Below, piece by piece: positions 23,085 to 33,571 of a stretch of DNA of 64,000 nt (position 1 is its first letter; each line of letters opens with the position of its first letter). The position numbers and the translations under genes are program-made. The stretch is taken from positions 8,901,001 through 8,965,000 of the forward strand of contig JAEOAD010000699.1 of the NCBI GenBank assembly GCA_036365145.1. The letters are read 5' to 3'. The stretch comes from Orientallactaga sibirica (taxonomy: Eukaryota > Chordata > Mammalia > Rodentia > Dipodidae). Below the pieces are notes generated by a model that was not told the origin of the DNA, ran no database searches, and was given only the letters and a program-made list of their open reading frames with translations.

Positions 23085-24299
23085 GTCTGAGGAAAATCCA
23101 GCACTAGCCTCTGCCCCAGTGCTTTTATGGTTAGGAGTGAGGAGGAAGACATCACTCAGCTGCAGCTCAGACTAGAGCTGTTGAAAACCAGTAAGATCAC
23201 ATGCATGCATCAGACCAAGTGCTAGCATTTAGATCAAGTAGAATGAACAGATCCCTCCTTGGAAGGGGTTAGTGATTGTTTGATTGTCCAAAATGTTAAC
23301 CTTCTTTTATATATGCCCTGCATGTGGCTTAATTTTTAGTTCTCATAGTATTGTTCTCTGGAAAAGAAGAGTCTTTTCCTATTCTTTTATTTGAAAGAGA
23401 TGATCATCATTTTAGGAATTTTCAATTTGTTACTAACTTGTTTATTAAAAATTTTGGTAGAAAGAAATCTATAACTTTAATTAGAGTAGTAATTCTCTAT
23501 GATTTCTGTTATTTTTTCATATTTGTGCTTGTCAACTCAGCTCATCTTAGTTTCTGAGCTCATCTCAAGAGTGATATGGTTTGGTGATACGGTTGTAGGT
23601 GTTATTCATGTATGGTTGCTTAACATAGTCAACAATATTTTTTAAAATGAAGAAATTTTATCACATTAAAAAATATGTGTAGAATCCACTGGTGAAGGGT
23701 ATAGATCCAGCTGTAACTTTCTTCAGTTTAGTTACCGTGCCTTATTTTTTTTAGCACAATCTGCATCTTAAAGCATTTTTTCTGAGAAAGGCTTTAACCT
23801 TTTCAGACATTCTCTAAGAAAACCAATCTATTTTAAAGCTTGTAGAAATATTGCAGGGCACTTAAAGATGATGTTTATTATGTGCTATGCTATTACCAAT
23901 ATTTCTGGCAGGTAGCTGTGGTTAAAGAAAATAATGTAACTGCTAAGTGTTGGACATATCTGTGTTTTTTTGTGCGATTTTAAGCTACTCTCTAATTCTT
24001 CAATAATATAATCTTTAAATCTTGTTTTCCAAATCACTTAGCACTGTTTGCAATATCCCTCACTTCTGAAACAATAGCTCCTGAAATCCAGGCAATGTAG
24101 TATGGAGATCACACAGGTATACCCCTCTCCACCTCATCCCACCCCATGCAATACTACACCCAACAATGGGCACAACCTTTGTCTTGCTGTGCCTTGCTTG
24201 TCAGAGAATTTAATAAGCATAAGAGAAAATAAATTATCCAACGGAGAGAGAAGTTAGTACTAGGTAGAAGGGATGAACGTATATGTTTTGGAGGGAATT
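23085..24299. other. Mostly unique AT-rich DNA
   Basis: Holds the second copy (23,312-23,419) of the direct repeat noted at 21,520. No gene seen. Confidence 0.5.
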
Positions 24300-24730
24300 T
24301 TATATGCGTTGGCTCTCTTCTAGCCCACATTTGGTGGTATCTTGATCTTGGAGACTGAGCTCATTTTTTGTACCTGGTTTTGACTTATTTCCCAGTTCTA
24401 GCAATGAGTTCCATTCCACTGAGTGGATCTATTAGCCAAATCAAGAGCAGTTGGTTGCCCACCATGGCTGATTGCCACTACTGTACTTGTATGAGCATTA
24501 CGTCAAGTTGTTTCCTGCTGGGTGACTGTGCAAGTTGTTTGGGCCAATGTCACAATGCATAACCCACATTCCCCATTGATAAGGGTCCCTTTGAAAGAGG
24601 GAGGACAGGGAGGAGGACAATGGAACTAATACTATGAATGTAAAATCAGAATAATATAAATAAAAATATATATTAAAAAATACATCAATAAAAAAATAAA
24701 AATAAAATAAAATAAAATAAAATTTGTAAT
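24300..24730. mobile_element. L1 (Lx-like) 3' region, apparently 5'-inverted
   Basis: 24,385-24,530 aligns in the same orientation with the minus-strand L1 at 30,190-30,300 (shared GAGCAGTTGGTT and TGCCACTA). The right end (24,590-24,720) instead reads as a sense L1 3' end with an AATAAAAT-rich tail. An inverted 5' segment joined to a sense 3' end is what twin priming produces. The exact junction, near 24,560, is not resolved. Confidence 0.55.
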
Positions 24731-24734
24731 CTAA

Positions 24735-24757
24735 AAGAGAGAGAGAGAGAGAGAGAG
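24735..24757. repeat. (AG)n microsatellite
   Basis: About 11 AG units just downstream of the L1 A-rich tail. Confidence 0.95.
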
Positions 24758-26235
24758 TAAAGGTGGTAGAAAGAGCATCTTTCAGCTTTCCTATGTTCTA
24801 AAGTACAGTTTTAAAAATACTTCTTCACATTTAAGTACCTCTTCTGCATAGGAGGAGAAATAGATGTATTCTGAAGAACAGAAGTTTGAATTACAGAAAA
24901 TCACCATCACCCTTTCACAAAGTTTACATATTCCACTTTCACATGCAACTTTATTAAAGTTGAATGTAACTCTTCTTTCTAGGGGAAGACACTGGACCCA
25001 AATCACCTATACTCACATCTTTGAATAACATTTTGTGTATAGAAAAATACCTTAAATTCCTGTGAAGAAGATATATTTAAATGGGAATGACCTTAGACTA
25101 TCAGTCACTGAATTCATCAGAAAGAAACAAAAGTTTATTCACAGAAGGTTAACGTGCAGCATTCATGGGCAATTACACATGTATATTCTTACATGAGTCA
25201 TGAGTTAAACTCTCCCCACTTCTCTCTCACTATGGTGGACTTAGATGTTCTCAAGAAATGATTTGCCTGCCATAGTTTAGTAAGTAAAGCAATGAAGGGA
25301 AACTTGATAACATTACCATAGTACAAGAAGTTCTCTTTCAGACTACAAGATTCTTCCTCTTGCTTCCTAGGGACAAACCAGGTCTGTAGTGTTCCTTACA
25401 CTGTATGTCCAGTGTGGCTCGCATTGTTCCTGAGTGTGAATGCACCCTGTACTTGCCTTTGTTATAAACACAGTTCTTGTGTGGAAGACCTGACAAGTCT
25501 GAGGTATCAGCTGCCAATGTGTTCTTCTTATATAAAAATGCCAGTCTCTGAATTAAGCCATTTCTGAAGGTCTCTGAAGACAGTCACTTTGTGAAAGAAG
25601 TTAGGTTATGTGTAAGAGGCACATGATGTGACAATAACCTGTAATGTCAGCAGGAAGTTCCAGGATAGGATTGTTCTCACATGAAATACATTGAAAAGAT
25701 TCATTTGTCTCTCTCCCCATTCATGCTCAGAAGCACAGCATCTGAAGAAATTACCATAAACCGGTAGAAGGAGAAAAATAGGATTTAGTTCATGTCTCTT
25801 TCATATATCCATTTATCCCCCTCCCAAAAGGTACTGAATGGTGCCCAGAAGGATTTGTCAGCCATCAATAAATGTATAAATATAGGGGATGTTGAGGGAA
25901 GACGGTGGTTTCTCCATGTGGACAGCTGTGGCTGCGGGTCAAAGGCAGAGGGGATGCGTGTGTGGACAAATCTCCATTCCGCAGATGTGTGGAGTGATGC
26001 AGTGATCTGGGAGACTTCAGGCTGCCTCCCTCTGCAATGTGCTTTGATTAACTGCTCCTCATAGTTTACAGAAATATATTTAGCAAAGGGGAATGCATTT
26101 TACAGTCTCTCAAGATACAGGTCTTGTAGAGAAAAAGACTGCACAATTTCGATCACTAGTGAAGCCTCTGCAGCTCTCAGGCAGATGATGAAAACAGTCA
26201 CTCAACTGAGCTCATATTCTGGACCATGGCCAATA
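24758..26235. other. Unique DNA, no gene seen
   Basis: 1.5 kb without recognised repeats. A 90-codon frame at 25,792-26,064 has no known motif. Confidence 0.5.
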
Positions 26236-26250
26236 AAAATGCACACTATA

Positions 26251-26536
26251 GGGCTGGAGAGATGGCTTAGCAGTTAAGGCGCCTGCCTCCTAAGCCTAAG
26301 AACGCTGGTTAATCCCCAGCGGTTCCAATCTCCAGGTCCCACGTTTAGCCAGATGCAAAGTGATGCAAGGGCACAATGCTGCACTTGACCACAAGGGGAG
26401 CACACATCTGGATTTCGTTCACAGCCTCTGAGAGACTGCTGGTGTGCCCATCCATCTCTATCTGTCTCCCTCTCACTCTCTGTCTGTCTCTCTCTGTGTC
26501 TTTCTCCAAAAATAAATAAAATTAAAAAAATTTTTT
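26251..26536 (+). mobile_element. DIP-like SINE, long subfamily, young
   Basis: Complete element with CAGATGCAAAGTGATGCAAG, GACCACAAGGGGAGCACACA and GAGAGACTGCTGGTGTGCCC. A perfect 15-bp duplication AAAATGCACACTATA lies at 26,236-26,250 and 26,537-26,551, so insertion is recent. Confidence 0.97.
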
Positions 26537-26551
26537 AAAATGCACACTATA

Positions 26552-27528
26552 AAGACTATACACACATCCACAACCTAAGCCCACTAAGCACTAAGGAGAT
26601 AGAAGAAGTTTGCTCATCTATTTTCTTTGAAGAGTTGTGATGTGAAGGGTGTCCATGCCAACATCATGCAAAGTGTGAATAGCCATCAGTAATTCTCTTA
26701 ACTTTTGGTAGAGACATATACAGATTTATGTGCCAAGTGTCCCTAAAAAGCAATAATGCTTGAAAGAAAGGGCTGTCAACAAGTAATGGTAAGTTCTTAA
26801 TTCACTGGGAAAGTTCCAGAGAATTTCTAGATCATTGTAAACAAGTAAAGATTGTCTCACCAACATGTTGTAGAAGATCTGAAATGATTTTGAGGGCTCG
26901 TGTTGAAGTGAATTCAAACACGGCCTATCAAAAAAGTACATTCAACATTTGTTTCCAGTCAGTTTGCAAATGTTCTTATTCATCTGAGTAGAGACAAATG
27001 AATGTAGGGCCTGTTAGTGATTCATGAGAATGTGTACAAGGAGGATTCTACACTAGAGCCTTCATGGGAGAGAGTGAAATAAGAGCTAGGAGCAAACGTG
27101 TTCCAGATGGAAAACAATGTGAACAATAGGGAAATCAAATGACATACTTAAGCAGCAAGATTCTGTCCTAAAGGGTGGAGTTGCACAGAGAGTTGAGGAT
27201 GAGCCTGGAGCCATGGGTGCAGTGGAGCCGGTGTGAAAGGCTTCAGATAACAGGTTCCATATTTACTAGTTTTGTCTTTGTATGAGAATTTTTGAGGACT
27301 CTGTTTATACATATGACAAATTAAAATAATATGTTATTCAGATATTTTTAAATATTAAGTATGACAATACTAATACCATGACAATGTATGACAATACATA
27401 ATTCTATTCAGACTTTCGTATTTGAGCTTTAAATCCAAGGGATTAATTCAACCACAGACCAAAAATATTTGAAAAAATAATGTGTCTATTCTGAACATGT
27501 ATAAAATCTTTACATCCCATGATTACCT
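26552..27528. other. Unique DNA, no gene seen
   Basis: Nothing recognised up to the minisatellite. Confidence 0.5.
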
Positions 27529-27712
27529 AGATGGGACAACATACCAGCTACTGACATAGTATTTATATCATACAAGATGGGACAACATACCAGCTATTGA
27601 CATAGTACTTACAGCATACTAGATGGGACAACATACTGACTACTGATGTAGTACTTATATCGTACTAGATGGGAAAACCTACCAGCTACTGATATAGTAC
27701 TTACATTGTATT
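27529..27712. repeat. 46-bp minisatellite, four units
   Basis: Units start at 27,529, 27,575, 27,621 and 27,667, each exactly 46 bp without indels. Landmarks in each are AGATGGGA(C/A)A, ACTGA(C/T) and TAGTA.TTA. Units differ by scattered substitutions only. Confidence 0.95.
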
Positions 27713-28103
27713 AGGTGTAAGTATTAAAAATATGTGGGAGGCTATGCATAGACCGTACACAAATATCCTATGCAAGGAATTTGAGCCTCCTTGGATTTTG
27801 GTATGTGCAGGTAATCTTGGAACCAACTTCTGGGGAATAAAAAAGGATGCCTTACAGTACTTGGCATAATTCCTGTAAAATAGGCAGTGTCCTCAAATAA
27901 CTTGAGTTTTTAAAAGTTTTATAATGAGAAGAGTAGATAAAATTTGATATAGCTCTATGATCTGTCTTGATTAGCTAGCTCTAAAATGTTCTTCACAGTC
28001 CTTCTTGCATTTTGAGAATTTAATAATAAATATTATATAAAGGACAAACAGTGCAGTGTCTGGAATAAATAAAGGACTCAGCTGTTTTGTTTTTATTTTA
28101 TAT
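27713..28103. other. Unique DNA, no gene seen
   Basis: Nothing recognised. Confidence 0.5.
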
Positions 28104-28126
28104 TTTTTCATTTATTTATTTTGAAG

Positions 28127-28210
<84 letters not shown>

Positions 28211-28362
28211 GGGAGGAAATGGGCACACCAGGGCATCTAATTGTTGCAAACAAATTCCAGACTCATGTGCCACTCTGTATATCTGGCATTACATGGGTAC
28301 TGGAGAATCAAACCAGGGTCATTAGTCTATGCAGGCACCTTAACTGGTGAGCCAAAACCTTC
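28104..28362 (-). mobile_element. DIP-like SINE with compound GA/GT expansion
   Basis: Antisense tail, (GA)n at about 28,128-28,161 and (GT)n at 28,164-28,208 occupy the CT-tract position, followed by AAATGGGCACACCAGGGCAT and GTACTGGAGAATCAAACCAG. Confidence 0.87.
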
Positions 28363-28365
28363 AAG

Positions 28366-28564
28366 TGTTTTGTTGTTGTTGTTGTTTTGTTTGTTTGTTT
28401 TTTGGTTGTTGTTATTTTGTTTTGTTTTTCAAGGTAGGTCTCACCCTAGCTCAGGCTGACCTGGAATTCACTCTGTAGTCTCAGGGTGGCCTCAAACTCA
28501 TGGTGATCCTCCTAACTCTGCCTCCCAAGTGCTGGGATTTAAGGCATGTGCTACCACACCTAAC
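28366..28564 (-). mobile_element. B1 SINE
   Basis: TTG/TTTG-rich antisense tail, CTGACCTGGAATTCACTCTG and CCCAAGTGCTGGGATTTAAG. Confidence 0.93.
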
Positions 28565-28745
28565 TTTTTTAATTTTAAATTTTAATCATTTAACATATGT
28601 ACATGATGTATTTTGAAATTATTCACCCCCTACCTGCATTACCCTCTCTTATCCTTTCTCATTCCCCCAGAAGCCCTCTTCCAGGACTTAATTGTCATTA
28701 AGTAATATTATCATTCTTTCCCATCTGAGTCAGGACCTTATATCT
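28565..28745 (-). mobile_element. L1 3' end fragment (probable)
   Basis: T-rich start, CATATGTACATGATGTATTT, then C-rich ACCCCCTACC, the layout of the other minus L1 3' ends at 20,548 and 29,586. Confidence 0.5.
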
Positions 28746-29095
28746 ATTTCTCATTACTAGTGTTTGTAAAAACAAAAATCAAAGATTTTCACTTTATGAA
28801 GCAAAATATTGACATTTGGGCATGCCCCTATAAACTGACTTGCAATTAAGACTTAAAGCATAAATATACATTTTACACAGAAAAGGAGATGATGATAATG
28901 CTACCAGTAAATGTTAAAGTACACAATACTTAAAAGTGATTTATGGCAGAGTGCAAATGAGAGGCAGTATGGTATGAGCCTGGCTGTCTAGCATCCCCAA
29001 ACTAACCCATGAGCCTTCCAGGCTGGGTCTTTTCCTGCCTCTTACTATATCCTCACACAAAAGGGTGAGAATGATTTCTCCCTTTTTCTTCCCAT
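28746..29095. other. Unique DNA, no gene seen
   Basis: Nothing recognised. Confidence 0.5.
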
Positions 29096-29110
29096 AAAAG
29101 TACTAAGAGA

Positions 29111-29374
29111 GGGCTGGAGAGATGGCTTAGCAGTTACGGCCCCTGCCTGCTAAGCCTAAGAACCCAGTTCCAATCTCCAGGTCCCACATTTAGCCAGAAG
29201 CAAAGTGATGCAAGGGAGCAATGCCGCACTTGACCACAAGGGGGCACAAGCATCTGGATTTCGTTCACAGCAGCTGAGAGACTGCTGGTGTGCCCATATG
29301 TATCTGTCTCCCTCACTGTCTGTCTCTCTCTGTGTCTGTCTCCAAAAATAAATAAAATAATGAAAAAAAAATTA
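29111..29374 (+). mobile_element. DIP-like SINE, long subfamily, young
   Basis: Complete element with CAAAGTGATGCAAGGGAGCA and an intact CCACAAGGGGGCAC at 29,234-29,247. The 15-bp duplication AAAAGTACTAAGAGA is perfect (29,096-29,110 and 29,375-29,389). Confidence 0.97.
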
Positions 29375-29585
29375 AAAAGTACTAAGAGAATTATGAGGGT
29401 CCTACCTCACAGCCTCACCTAACTGTACTTAGCTCCCAAAAGTTCCATGTCGAATTATAGCTACATTGAAGCTTAGGGCTTTAACATATGAATTGTATGT
29501 GTGTGTGAGTGTGTGTGCACATGTATATGATTAGGACACATTCAGTCTATCATAGTAACCTAAATCTATTGTTTGTTTTGTGCTT

Positions 29586-30640
29586 TCTTTTTTTTAATTG
29601 TTATTTTTTTTATTGATAACTTCTATACTTACATACAAAAAACACATGATATTTTCCTCCCCCCATTCCACTTTGGAACTCCAGTCTCCATCATATCCCT
29701 TCCCTCTCTCCATTAGTCTTTCTTTTAATTTGATGTCATCATCTTTTTCTTCTGTTTTGAGGGTCTTGTGGAGGTATTGCTAGGCACTGCAAGGTCATGG
29801 ATATCAAGGTCAATTTCTGTCTGGGCAGTTGCATTGTAAGGAGTCATACCCTTCCTTTGGCTCTTCCATTCTATCCGCCCCCTCTTCTGCAATGGTCCCT
29901 GAGCCTTGGAGGGTATGACAGAGGTGTTTCAGTGCTGGGCACTCCTCCATCCCTTCTTCTCAGCACTATGTTGGCTTTTGGGTCCTCCCAGTGGTCATCG
30001 CCATCTGAAAAGAGAAGCTTCTCTAACCAGAAGTGAGAGTGGCGTTAAGATGTGAATATGAACATTAAGTGTAGTGCTTTCAGGGCACCTTGGTGGGAAT
30101 AATATATACATTCAGTCAGACAAGAGCAGGCTCTATACCCCTAAGGCTCATGACCTCCCCTGCCATAGAATTTTGCTTAGGTTTTTCAGTACCAGGTATG
30201 TATTCCCTCCCATAGAGAGGGCCTTCAGTCCAATTAGGGAGCAGTTGGTTACACCAGGAATAGACATGCCACTATTGCACCCGTTCAATCATTTGGCCTG
30301 TATGGCCAAACTTGAATATTCAGCGTCCACTGTTTTCACTGCTGATGACTTCTGTCTCCCATACAGCTGCATACAGTGCAGCTTTTCCCAGCTTTCAGTT
30401 GGCTGGTCTACAGGGAGAAGGTTTTCTGCTCAGCACCAGCTTGCTTTCTCAATGACCTTGCCTCTCAGGCAAGAGATGTCTTCAGCAATAGGGTCTTACT
30501 ATCTGTTTCTCAAGGGAAAACAAGGGCTTTGGCAAAAGCCTTTAATGTTTTGGAGGCTACCTGGACCTCCTTGGCCAACAACTCACTGGAAGGTATCCCA
30601 TCCCAGGCACTGAAAATTTTCTAGTAACAGTCTACAGCTT
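29586..30640 (-). mobile_element. L1 (Lx-like) 3' region, about 1 kb
   Basis: T-rich start (antisense tail), C-rich CCTCCCCCCATTCCACTTTG, then landmarks GAGCAGTTGGTTACACCAGG, CAATAGGGTCTTACTATCTG and CCAACAACTCACTGGAAGG. It shares sequence with 3432-3800 and 24,385-24,530. The longest open frame in the window (30,074-30,613, 179 codons) lies in this non-coding antisense and is not a gene. Confidence 0.8.
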
Positions 30641-30984
30641 CTAGATGTGCCATTATTCAAAAAAGTAGGTTTACATAAGTCTTATTCACACTATCTTGAA
30701 TATAGATTGACCCTCCCCCTGCCCTTTTTTTATGCATTCTCTTCTCATGGCCTCACTTAGGCCATTCCCCTCCCTGTAATATGTTCTTAAAACCAGTTGT
30801 CCATGTAGTTGTAGGACTATTTTATAAGTTCACTGCTTCATTAATCTATGTACTTGCTCTTGACATTACCATATTGCTTGGGTACTGTCCTATACAGTAG
30901 CTCTTAATATATATTAAATTGCTTTCTCTGCTTTCCTTTTCTTTTTCAAGACTGTGTGAGATAATTTAGGGTGTTTGTGAAGCA
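30641..30984. other. Unassigned sequence between repeats
   Basis: It may be more L1-derived sequence, but I could not align it to a known part. Confidence 0.35.
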
Positions 30985-31235
30985 GTTATGGAGATTGGAC
31001 CCCAAAAGTAAACAGCAGGAATGTCTTAGTCTGCCCTCACAGTCTCCACTTTGCTAGAGATCAGAGAAGAATCTGCCTTATCCTGGAATTCTGGTGATTA
31101 TTCTTGGCCCTAACCTGAGAGTCATGGCTGGCCTCTTCTTGAGCCTGCCCCTAACCTAGCCCAATCAGACCTCTTTGAAGATTACCTGAGCCTGAAGGTA
31201 GAACCCACCACAATAAGGTTTATAAATAGATGTTT
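30985..31235 (+). mobile_element. Retroviral-type LTR fragment, family shared with 57,462
   Basis: Shares CTAGAGATCA, GTCATGGCT and CCTGAGCCTGAAGGTAGA with 57,462-57,742. It ends with TAAGGTTTATAAATAGA, a TATA-box-like promoter stretch. No coding part or partner LTR is seen. Confidence 0.6.
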
Positions 31236-31290
31236 ACCAGGTGGACAAGGCCTCTTACTGGCTTTTCATCTTTCCAGAATTTCTTTTCAA

Positions 31291-31690
31291 TTATTTATAC
31301 ATTTGGCACTTTCTCAGCACTTTGAAACTTTTAGTAAGTAGATTCTATGCAGGTTAATTTTGTACCTAAGTATTTCACTATTTTGAATGTTTGTCAATAG
31401 CATTGTGGTTCTAATTTTGCTTTCTGCACATTCATTGTTAGTTTGTGAAAATGAGTTTAAATTTCATGTGTCATTCTTGTATTCTGAAAATTTTCTGACT
31501 TTACTTATAAGCTTTATATGGGTGTTTTGAGTTTAATTCTTACATTCTTTGAGATTGTTATTTACAATATTATATCATCTTCAAGTGAGGATAGTTTTAT
31601 AAAGTCCTGTTTTGAATGAGTTCTGTTTTTGTTTCTTGCTTATGAAAATTGTTAGAACTTCAAGTAATATATTGAGTTAAAGCAGTTTGA
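31291..31690 (-). mobile_element. L1 ORF2 fragment (reverse-transcriptase region)
   Basis: The plus strand follows the antisense of L1 ORF2 (TGTACCTAAGTATTTCACTA, TTTCTGCACATTCATTG, CTGAAAATTTTCTGAC, ATATCATCTTCAAGTG). The last block covers the antisense of the catalytic aspartate pair, still readable as Asp-Asp. Many indels; not translatable. Confidence 0.75.
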
Positions 31691-31702
31691 ATATTTATCT
31701 TT

Positions 31703-31897
31703 GACTGATGAGATAGTAAAGTGCTTGCCTTTCAAGCATGACAACCTGCGTATGATCCCCAGTACCTACGTAAGTGCCAGTTGTGATGATGCACATCAGT
31801 AATGATAGCACTGAGGAGGAGACAAACAGATCCCTGGAGCTCCCTGGCTAGCTGCTATGGCCTAATTGGTGAGCTCCAGGCCAATGAGAGAATGAAA
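31703..31897 (+). mobile_element. B4 SINE
   Basis: TGACTGATGAGATAGTAAAG tRNA-like head, GATCCCTGGAGCTCCCTGGC and ATTGGTGAGCTCCAGGCCAA, all B4 landmarks. Confidence 0.8.
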
Positions 31898-31909
31898 ACA
31901 AAGTGGATT

Positions 31910-32212
31910 ATGTACTTGGACTGAAATCTTCCCCAAGGCCCATGTGGTTCTTATTCCCCTACGTGGGTACTATTGGGAGATGCTGGAACCTGTAACGGGT
32001 TAGACCTAATGGAAGAACAATAGGTCATTAAGGAAAATTCTCTTGATGAGCATGTTAGTAATCCTGCCTCTTCTTGTCTTCCTATTTTTCCTGTGTTTAT
32101 CATGTGTTCCCACATGATACACCTTGTGAAAACACCCTCAAAGCAGTAGAATGTGATGTCTGAAATCATGGTTATCTAAGGTACTTGGTCACTGTGATAG
32201 GAAACTAACACA
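31910..32212 (+). mobile_element. MaLR-type LTR
   Basis: TGTACTTGGACTGAAATCTT-CCCC opening, GCCCATGTGG, and the closing CACTGTGATAGGAAACTAACACA. The frame at 31,951-32,169 (minus) is incidental. Confidence 0.6.
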
Positions 32213-32394
32213 TTCATTATGATACTATTTCTTCTCTGAAGCTACAAGCCTTACTGTGTTCTTTTCATTCTGTGGGGGAAAAGAGAAAAAACTTGTTTCA
32301 GTTTTCTTTAACAGTAAGCTTACCAGAAACCAATTCTTTTGTATTTTTATTAGAAAATGTATGTATTTGCCTTACATTCTTAAAAGATATTTTC

Positions 32395-33075
32395 ACGGGA
32401 TAAAATGACAATTCTTTTCTCTCAGTATTTGAAAATATTTTGCCTCCTTTAATTCATTTTTTCAGATCATATACCTGCTATGTTTCCATGAGAGTTCCCT
32501 ATAAGTTTTGTTTTTGTCATGTACAAGAAATTTCTTGTTGCTTTATTTTCAAAAGTGTAATTTTTATAGTCTTTCTGGGATTATCCTCTCTGGAGTTCCT
32601 TTATCTTCTTGAATCCATAGATCTATGTCTTACTAAATTGGAGAATTTTGTAGCATTGTTTCTTTGAATTTTTTATAATACCACTTCCCTCTCCTTCTCT
32701 AATCTTGTGGTACAGATTTTAGCTCTGTTGATATCTCATAAATCCCTGAGCTTTTGTTCATTTTTTCCATCTTCTTTTTCTCTTTTGCTGAGAATAGACT
32801 AATTCTATTGACCTGTTCTCAAAATCAGTAACATTATCTTCTATAATCTCTAGTCTATTATTAAGTACATTATGTAAGGGATTTTTTGAAGTTATTATAA
32901 GTCTTAAGCTCCATATTTTCTGTTTAGTTCTTATTTTATAACTTTTATTTCCCAAATTTTCTAACTTGTAATTTCTTTCAAGAAAAACTGTAATTGCTTA
33001 TTGAAAGATTTCTATAAGGGCTGATCTAAAATCCTTGTCAGATAATTCTAACAAAGTTCATTTATCAATTTTTCA
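32395..33075 (-). mobile_element. Ancient L1M 5'/ORF1-region fragment
   Basis: Antisense landmarks in order: TGGGATTATCCTCTCTGGAG, TTCTTGAATCCATAGATCTA, TTGTTTCTTTGAATTTTTTA, CTCATAAATCCCTGAGCTTT and TCTGTTTAGTTC. These follow the known antisense of the old L1 5'/ORF1 coiled-coil part. Highly decayed. Confidence 0.8.
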
Positions 33076-33089
33076 GTATTGATTATGGT

Positions 33090-33262
33090 CCTTAAGATAT
33101 TTTTATTCATTTGTGAGCACAGAGAGACATAAAGACAATGGGTGCACCAGGACCTCTTGCCACTTCAAATTAACTGCAGATGCACGTGAAATTTTGTGCA
33201 TCTGGCTTTATGTGAGTACTGGGGAATCAAGCACTTATAACTGCGGAACCATGTCTTAGGCT
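33090..33262 (-). mobile_element. DIP-like SINE, old
   Basis: AATGGGTGCACCAGGACCTC, TTTTGTGCATCTGGCTTTAT and GAGTACTGGGGAATCAAGC remain. The head is largely degraded. Confidence 0.75.
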
Positions 33263-33303
33263 CATGATTATGATTTCATTAGGAAAGGTTGTGTCTACCT
33301 CCT

Positions 33304-33401
33304 ATTTATTTTTATTTTAATGTTTATTGAACTGAGGATTGAACCCAAGTCCTTGTGCTTCCTGGGGTAAGCCTTCTAATGCTGAGATACATACTCAGTG
33401 A
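33304..33401 (-). mobile_element. ID-type SINE, old
   Basis: ACTGAGGATTGAACCCAAGT-CCTTGTGCTT and GCTGAGATACATACTCAG match the antisense of an ID element (B box then A box). Confidence 0.65.
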
Positions 33402-33516
33402 TTTTTTTGTTTGTTTTTTGATACAAAGTCTTGTAGCATATGTTGCTTTGAAACTTATAGTCTTCCTATCTCAGCCTCCTGAATGTCTACATTAGGGGCA
33501 TGTATAACCATGCCCA
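33402..33516 (-). mobile_element. B1 SINE, old
   Basis: TTTTTTGTTTGTTTTTTGAT, then TCTCAGCCTCCTGAATGTCT and CATGTATAACCATGCCC; diverged antisense B1. It adjoins the ID element, possibly as an ID-B1 dimer. Confidence 0.65.
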
Positions 33517-33535
33517 TTCATTGCATGACCACCCA

Positions 33536-33536
<1 letters not shown>

Positions 33537-33569
<33 letters not shown>
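33537..33569. repeat. Poly(A) run, 33 bp
   Basis: Pure A33 without a retrotransposon upstream on the plus strand. The frames through it encode only poly-Lys or poly-Phe. Confidence 0.95.

Positions 33570-33571
<2 letters not shown>

Noticed and set aside
27529..27712. Regular 46-bp units resembling a CRISPR array
   Set aside because: Units are contiguous with no spacers, and the DNA is mammalian; it is a minisatellite.
30074..30613. Longest open frame (179 codons, plus)
   Set aside because: It lies in antisense L1 3' sequence also present at 3.4-3.8 kb and has no known domain.
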